From an uncultured Clostridia bacterium (GTDB lineage: Bacteria > Bacillota > Clostridia > TANB77 > CAG-508), in contig CAKOVI010000013.1 of NCBI GenBank assembly GCA_934121905.1, positions 1-36,283 on the forward strand: a stretch of 36,283 nucleotides of DNA. Direction: 5' to 3'. Below are positions 32,423-36,283 of the stretch, one piece after another. Each line of letters starts with the position of its first letter. Within the stretch, counting starts at the first letter, position 1. Under the pieces are notes generated by a model that saw only the letters and a list, made by a program, of their open reading frames with translations, was not told the DNA's origin and ran no database searches. The position numbers and the translations under genes are program-made.

Positions 32423-34204
32423 TTATTGCTTCATTCTTAAATATCCTAATTCTTCCCAAAAATTGTATGCCAAATTTAGTCTTAGTAAAACTTTTGGTTT
32501 TGCCCCTGCTCTATTTTTATCTACAATACACGCATAATATCTAACATCTGGGTCATCAAATTTTTGTAAATCTAAGTATTCTGCTCCTACTTCTTGACTC
32601 GAATATTCATAATCTCCTAAATGGTCATTGTTTATTTGCTTTACCAAACACAATGTATCTAAAACCTCTTTTACTGTTCTACTTACAGCCAAATCATTTA
32701 CAGTTAAATTTATTGGTGTTGTACTATTTTCTGTTAGCTGAATAGTTGAACCTATAAATAAACTGAAATTTTGTGCAAGATTAGATAACATTGTAGCTGT
32801 TTTCTTTATTTCTTCACCAATTCCTATATTTTCTGTATCTGTTTTTAATGTATCATAAAACATATAATGAATTTCTTCTTTATAGTAATAATTCATTATT
32901 ATTTTTTGAAGTTCGTCATTTGTATGGTTAGTTATATTTACAAAATATATAGAATTTTCTGTTTGCTTTTTTACCCAATCCATTGCAACAATTGTTTTTC
33001 TAAATTCTTCTGAAATTTCATTTAATCTTTTTACAAATGCTTCTTGAGTTTCTCCTTCTTCTTTTAATACATATCCATTTTCATCTACATGTACATTTTC
33101 CATGTTATCTGGTCTAAACTTGAATTCTAGTAATTCACTTTCTGATTTGTGAATTTTTTGTCCATGTAATTTTTGATATGCTTCATTATTTAAAACAGTT
33201 GTTATTAAGCATAACTTCATTTTTTCTTCTGACATTTCATTTGAAATAACAAGAACTTTTTTCTTATGTACAAATGCTACATATGCTGCTATATTTATAG
33301 TAAATCTACTTTTACCAGCATTAGATGGCATAGCAAATGCCATTGTTTCACCCCTTCTTATTCCCTTAAATACACTAGAAATTATCTGAAATGGGAAATC
33401 TAGTCCATTTGTTAAGTTATTGTTTCCCTTTACAAAAAAATCTGTTAAATCACTGCTTAATACTGATTGTTTAAATTTGTCTGTTACCATAACTTGATTT
33501 ACTGCACTTTTTACTTCTTGCTCAGACATTTGGTCATATAACTTATATTCTGTGATTTTTACAATTGCTTTTTGAATGCTTTTTATAGGCATTGATACAT
33601 AACTCTTTCTTAGTATAAATAATTTTTTTATTTCTACATAGATTTTTTCCATGTCTAGATTTTTATGCTCATATTCATATTTTAAATTTTCTTTAGTTTT
33701 ATTGATTTCATAATTGTTTTTACCAAATGTATATCCATTTTTGGCTATATATGGTGTATATGCCTCTCCTTCGGTGAATACTATTCCTTTATATATTTCT
33801 AAAAATATTTTATTATCAAAATAACATTCATCTTTTAAAATATAATATTTTGCCATTAATTTTGGGTCATTTAAAAGCATTCCAATAAAGTCTTTTTCTA
33901 GTGCAAAGTTTCTTAATCTCTCTGGATACATACTTTGTTCTGCTTCTATTTGTGTTTCTTCTATAAATTCTTCTGTTGGCATATTTTGGATAAGATTTTC
34001 TTTATTCTCTATTTTATCTTCGTCGTTTGCTTCTAGAAAGTCTTCTATTTTGGTTAGTGCCATACTATATTCATGATTTCTTATATGTTCATTTATTTCA
34101 TTTCTAAATTCTTCATTTTCTGTTTTTACTGGAATTATTTGCAATAATTCTTTTAATTCATTTTTAGCTTTTTCTTCTACATAATCTTCGTTATTTTCTT
34201 GCAT
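32423..34204 (-). CDS. Divergent DnaB-like (RecA-fold) helicase
   Basis: 593 aa. The C-terminal half (about 270-593) resembles the DnaB helicase domain: GIRRGETMAFAMPSNAGKS (Walker A, with Met where Gly/Ala is usual), then VISNEMSEEKMKL (cf. EMS motif), a Walker-B-like HYMFYDTLK, a VLDTLCLVKQ strand and the C-terminal DKNRAGAKPKVLLRLNLAYN arginine/strand segment. The N-terminus differs: an acidic ~100-residue region and a ~150-residue helical part with weak resemblance to DnaB-N (FALEKDFIGMLLNDPKLMAKY). It is not the usual replicative helicase layout. No phage genes or loaders are nearby. It has a perfect sigma-A promoter (34241-34269) and AAGGAG. Confidence 0.7.
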   Translation of the reverse strand: MQENNEDYVEEKAKNELKELLQIIPVKTENEEFRNEINEHIRNHEYSMALTKIEDFLEANDEDKIENKENLIQNMPTEEFIEETQIEAEQSMYPERLRNFALEKDFIGMLLNDPKLMAKYYILKDECYFDNKIFLEIYKGIVFTEGEAYTPYIAKNGYTFGKNNYEINKTKENLKYEYEHKNLDMEKIYVEIKKLFILRKSYVSMPIKSIQKAIVKITEYKLYDQMSEQEVKSAVNQVMVTDKFKQSVLSSDLTDFFVKGNNNLTNGLDFPFQIISSVFKGIRRGETMAFAMPSNAGKSRFTINIAAYVAFVHKKKVLVISNEMSEEKMKLCLITTVLNNEAYQKLHGQKIHKSESELLEFKFRPDNMENVHVDENGYVLKEEGETQEAFVKRLNEISEEFRKTIVAMDWVKKQTENSIYFVNITNHTNDELQKIIMNYYYKEEIHYMFYDTLKTDTENIGIGEEIKKTATMLSNLAQNFSLFIGSTIQLTENSTTPINLTVNDLAVSRTVKEVLDTLCLVKQINNDHLGDYEYSSQEVGAEYLDLQKFDDPDVRYYACIVDKNRAGAKPKVLLRLNLAYNFWEELGYLRMKQ

Positions 34205-34240
34205 GACAAATTCTCCTTTATAATTTTATTTTGCATTTTT

Positions 34241-34269
34241 ATTATAATATTACATCATTTTTTTGTCAA
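34241..34269 (-). promoter_or_regulatory. Perfect-consensus sigma-A promoter for the DnaB-like gene
   Basis: Minus strand: TTGACA (34264-34269), 17-nt spacer, TATAAT (34241-34246). The ATG is 37 nt downstream of the -10. Confidence 0.8.
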
Positions 34270-34287
34270 TGTAGATTTTATGGCATT

Positions 34288-34323
34288 AAAAATCGAACAG
34301 GATTTGGTTCCTGTCCGATTTTT
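34288..34323 (-). terminator. Terminator after the Ig-like protein gene
   Basis: A 15-position stem with one mismatch (34288-34302 with 34309-34323), loop of 6, followed by T on the minus strand. It is about 40 nt past the TAG stop and just past the TAA of the in-frame extension. Confidence 0.8.
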
Positions 34324-34360
34324 ATAATTATACTTATTTTGCTTTTAATACCGCATTAAT

Positions 34361-36283
34361 CTAATTTTCTTTTACTTTTTCTAATACTGCCTTAACCTTA
34401 TCTTCTTTTTCCAATACTGCTTTAACCTTATCTTCTTTTTCCAATACTGCTTTAACCTTATCTTCTTTTTCCAATACTGCTTTATCTACTCCTGAATTAT
34501 CTTCGACTCCTTGTATTACTGGTTCCTTTATTTTTATTTCTTCAACTCTTGCTGTACTTCCATTTGTTACATGTACTTTTATTTTCCACATATTATCAGA
34601 AAGTTTTGCTTTTGTTATATTTAAAGATCCAGTCTGTGTTAAATCTTTACCGTCTGTTTTTGTAAATAGTATCTTGCCCGAATTTAAATCTGTTATTGTT
34701 GCAAATCCCATTTTTCCTGAAGTTGCTAATTTATTTTTTAACTCTGTAGTAGTTCCTTTTCCTGCATTCATTGTCATTGTTAATTTGCTAATATCTGTTG
34801 TAATCCTGTTATAGGAGATTTGAGGTGTGTCAATGAAGTTGCCAATTTTCTTTGCACTTGCCATATCAAATTTAATAACACTATATGATGTTAAACCTCC
34901 ATTGTCTCTTGCAACTATACGTATTCTCATTGTATCTTCTTTTTCATCTGGTTTTTTGTTTGTTGAATAATAATTTTTTACATTATAATTCTTTTTAAAT
35001 GCTGAAAAATATTTTGCTGCATCAATTGTAATTTTTACTTCTTTAGATTTACTGTCTTTATCTCCAGCCATTTCTATACCATATGATGCATAATCTTTTG
35101 AGCTTATTGTTTTATATTGTCTTTTTCCATCCTTAGTACCATAATCTCTTTGTATACCAGCTGTAATATTTGTACCTCCATCAATTACGCTTATATATAC
35201 TTTGTTATTTTTTACTTCGGCTGTAGATGTAGGGGCTCTATCTGTACTAAATTTATATAATGGATAAACTGGTATGGTTACCGTTTGTTTTGCAACCTCT
35301 AATATATCCATTCTAGCAATTACATTTATTTTTACATTTGTCTTGTCCTTTACACCTGCTGTGACCTGCAATATATCATCTTTAATTCTCAATATATTTT
35401 TACTATCTTTATCTGCTATTTCATAATAGTATTTTATTTTTTTCATAACATCTTCATTTACATTTTTTAATTCTACAGGGAATGTAACTGTACTCAAACC
35501 TACTTCTCTTTCATATGCTAATTCTTTTCCATTATAACTTGCAGATAATTCTACCTTTCTTCCTGTTACATTTATTGTTTTTTCAGCTAATACTTTTTTA
35601 TTGTCTGAATCGTTTACTGTTAATGTAATTTGAGATTTTGCAGGTGATGATGCATATTCAACTCTAGAATCATCATATAATCTAATTCCTGTTGATTCAT
35701 CATTTTGTTTAAATTCATATTTAATGTTATTTTTTAATCTATCTGCATTAATGTTCTTTATTTCAACTTTATCACTTAAATTTACAATATCTCCATAATT
35801 TAATGTTTGGTCTTCCAAATTAACTTCTACTGGTTTTACTGTGATTTCTGCTTCAGCTTTTACATCTTTATTAGATTGTAGAGTAGCTGAAATAACCATT
35901 GTTTTTTCTTTATCAACTTTTCCTATGAAGTATGCACCTTTATCATTTAAAGTAATTTCATCTGAACTTACTGATTTTCCACTATCTTTGTATACAGCAT
36001 TCCATTTTACGTTTTGTTTATCTTGGTCTACATTTTCGTATGCTACTGAAATTGTACCTGTGTCACCATATACTAGATTTTTTGCATCTATACCTTGTGA
36101 TAATGCTATTTTTATTGCTTGTTTTTTTGCTTCTTCTTTCTTGTCTGTATCTGTTTTTGTTTCTTCTTTTTTATCTGTATCTGTTTTGGTTTCTTCTTTT
36201 TTATCTGTATCTGTTTTTGTTTCTTCTTTTTTATCCGTATCTGTTTTTGTTTCTTCTTTTTTATCCGTATCTGTTTTTGTTTC
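34361..36283 (-). CDS. Large Ig-like repeat protein, 5' end outside the window
   Basis: The frame is open to the window edge, so only the last 640 codons are seen. From N to C: a run of about five 10-residue repeats (KKEETKTDTD type), then IALSQGIDAKNLVYG and at least three to four beta-rich modules (e.g. VEVNLEDQTLNYGDIV; GRKVELSASYNGKELAY) of Ig/Big-like type to about residue 595, then four 10-residue AVLEKEDKVK units. There is no LPxTG motif or C-terminal membrane helix. This is probably an extracellular or surface protein, but the signal peptide lies outside. The TAG stop is followed in frame by INAVLKAK then TAA, another repeat-like segment. Confidence 0.7.
   Translation of the reverse strand, partial: ETKTDTDKKEETKTDTDKKEETKTDTDKKEETKTDTDKKEETKTDTDKKEEAKKQAIKIALSQGIDAKNLVYGDTGTISVAYENVDQDKQNVKWNAVYKDSGKSVSSDEITLNDKGAYFIGKVDKEKTMVISATLQSNKDVKAEAEITVKPVEVNLEDQTLNYGDIVNLSDKVEIKNINADRLKNNIKYEFKQNDESTGIRLYDDSRVEYASSPAKSQITLTVNDSDNKKVLAEKTINVTGRKVELSASYNGKELAYEREVGLSTVTFPVELKNVNEDVMKKIKYYYEIADKDSKNILRIKDDILQVTAGVKDKTNVKINVIARMDILEVAKQTVTIPVYPLYKFSTDRAPTSTAEVKNNKVYISVIDGGTNITAGIQRDYGTKDGKRQYKTISSKDYASYGIEMAGDKDSKSKEVKITIDAAKYFSAFKKNYNVKNYYSTNKKPDEKEDTMRIRIVARDNGGLTSYSVIKFDMASAKKIGNFIDTPQISYNRITTDISKLTMTMNAGKGTTTELKNKLATSGKMGFATITDLNSGKILFTKTDGKDLTQTGSLNITKAKLSDNMWKIKVHVTNGSTARVEEIKIKEPVIQGVEDNSGVDKAVLEKEDKVKAVLEKEDKVKAVLEKEDKVKAVLEKVKEN
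34391..34480. repeat. 30-bp tandem repeats in the 3' end of the Ig-like gene
   Basis: Three units (34391-34420, 34421-34450, 34451-34480) differ at one base, with partial units on both sides. They encode the Lys/Glu repeat AVLEKEDKVK. High identity suggests recent expansion by slippage or recombination. Confidence 0.9.
36131..36283. repeat. 30-bp tandem repeats at the window edge
   Basis: Five full 30-bp units (starting 36131, 36161, 36191, 36221, 36251) and the first 3 nt of another at the edge. Differences are few and mostly silent. They encode KKEETKTDTD-type acidic/basic repeats. The array may continue beyond the window. Confidence 0.9.

Noticed and set aside
32423..34204. Prophage remnant
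   Set aside because: Only the DnaB-like gene is phage-like; no structural, integrase or lysis genes and no att-like repeats were seen.
34361..34363. TAG as a pyrrolysine or readthrough codon
   Set aside because: No pyl genes are visible and the extension is only eight residues; nonsense mutation or ordinary stop is simpler.
34391..36283. 30-bp repeats as CRISPR
   Set aside because: They lie in one open frame, encode simple peptide repeats and have no spacers.
1..36283. tRNA or rRNA genes
   Set aside because: No GC-rich cloverleaf-like sequence with GTTCRA-type arms was seen; the only GC-rich parts are the palindromes and terminators.

Overview
The window looks like chromosomal DNA from an anaerobic, spore-forming, very AT-rich Firmicute of the class Clostridia. 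This rests on the strong A+T bias, textbook AGGAGG ribosome sites, sigma-A promoters of TTGACA-N17-TATAAT type, an alpha/beta SASP, SpoIIE, Spo0A-box sequences and clostridial families (DUF951, DUF4179, Asp23, RNase J). I cannot name the species. Almost every gene is on the minus strand; only two small genes (21618-21785 and 31927-32373) are on the plus strand.

Layout. 1-186: a long perfect palindrome plus a 23-bp tandem array, downstream of ftsK. 199-5942: ftsK/spoIIIE, a coiled-coil protein, rsmD, a DUF951 gene and gltX. 6027-8947: RNase J with a structured leader, and a tandem OB-fold SSB-like protein. 9100-14052: uvrA, an LRV-like repeat protein and a HAD phosphatase, mostly single-gene units with their own promoters and terminators. 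14142-16500: an ECF sigma factor, DUF4179 anti-sigma and membrane protein operon. 16764-20343: SASP, RNase HI and alpha-glucan phosphorylase. 20436-21785: an Rpn-family nuclease and a single 55-aa gene with promoter, RBS and terminator, preceded by two adjacent Spo0A-box sequences. 21847-25528: a P-loop/Asp23 fusion with two glycosyltransferases. 25617-29134: SpoIIE, a tandem ribbon-helix-helix regulator with iterated upstream sites, and a small membrane-anchored acidic protein. 29223-31764: a P2-type calcium ATPase broken by one extra base inside its TGE motif. 31927-36283: a Cys-rich protein, a divergent DnaB-like helicase and the 3' part of a large Ig-like protein with 30-bp repeats at both visible ends.

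Common threads. Sporulation appears several times: SpoIIE with a perfect 0A box upstream, the SASP with a SigG-like promoter, and the paired 0A boxes before the orphan gene. A family of GGGACCGGGTC palindromes recurs three times, each time directly 3' of a minus-strand gene (ftsK, rnj, glgP); they may serve as terminators or mRNA 3'-end structures and look like a REP/MITE-type dispersed repeat. The least explained items are that repeat family, the 55-aa gene, the DnaB-like protein, the tandem RHH regulator and the P-loop/Asp23 fusion. All assignments come from reading motifs by eye; no database search was run.
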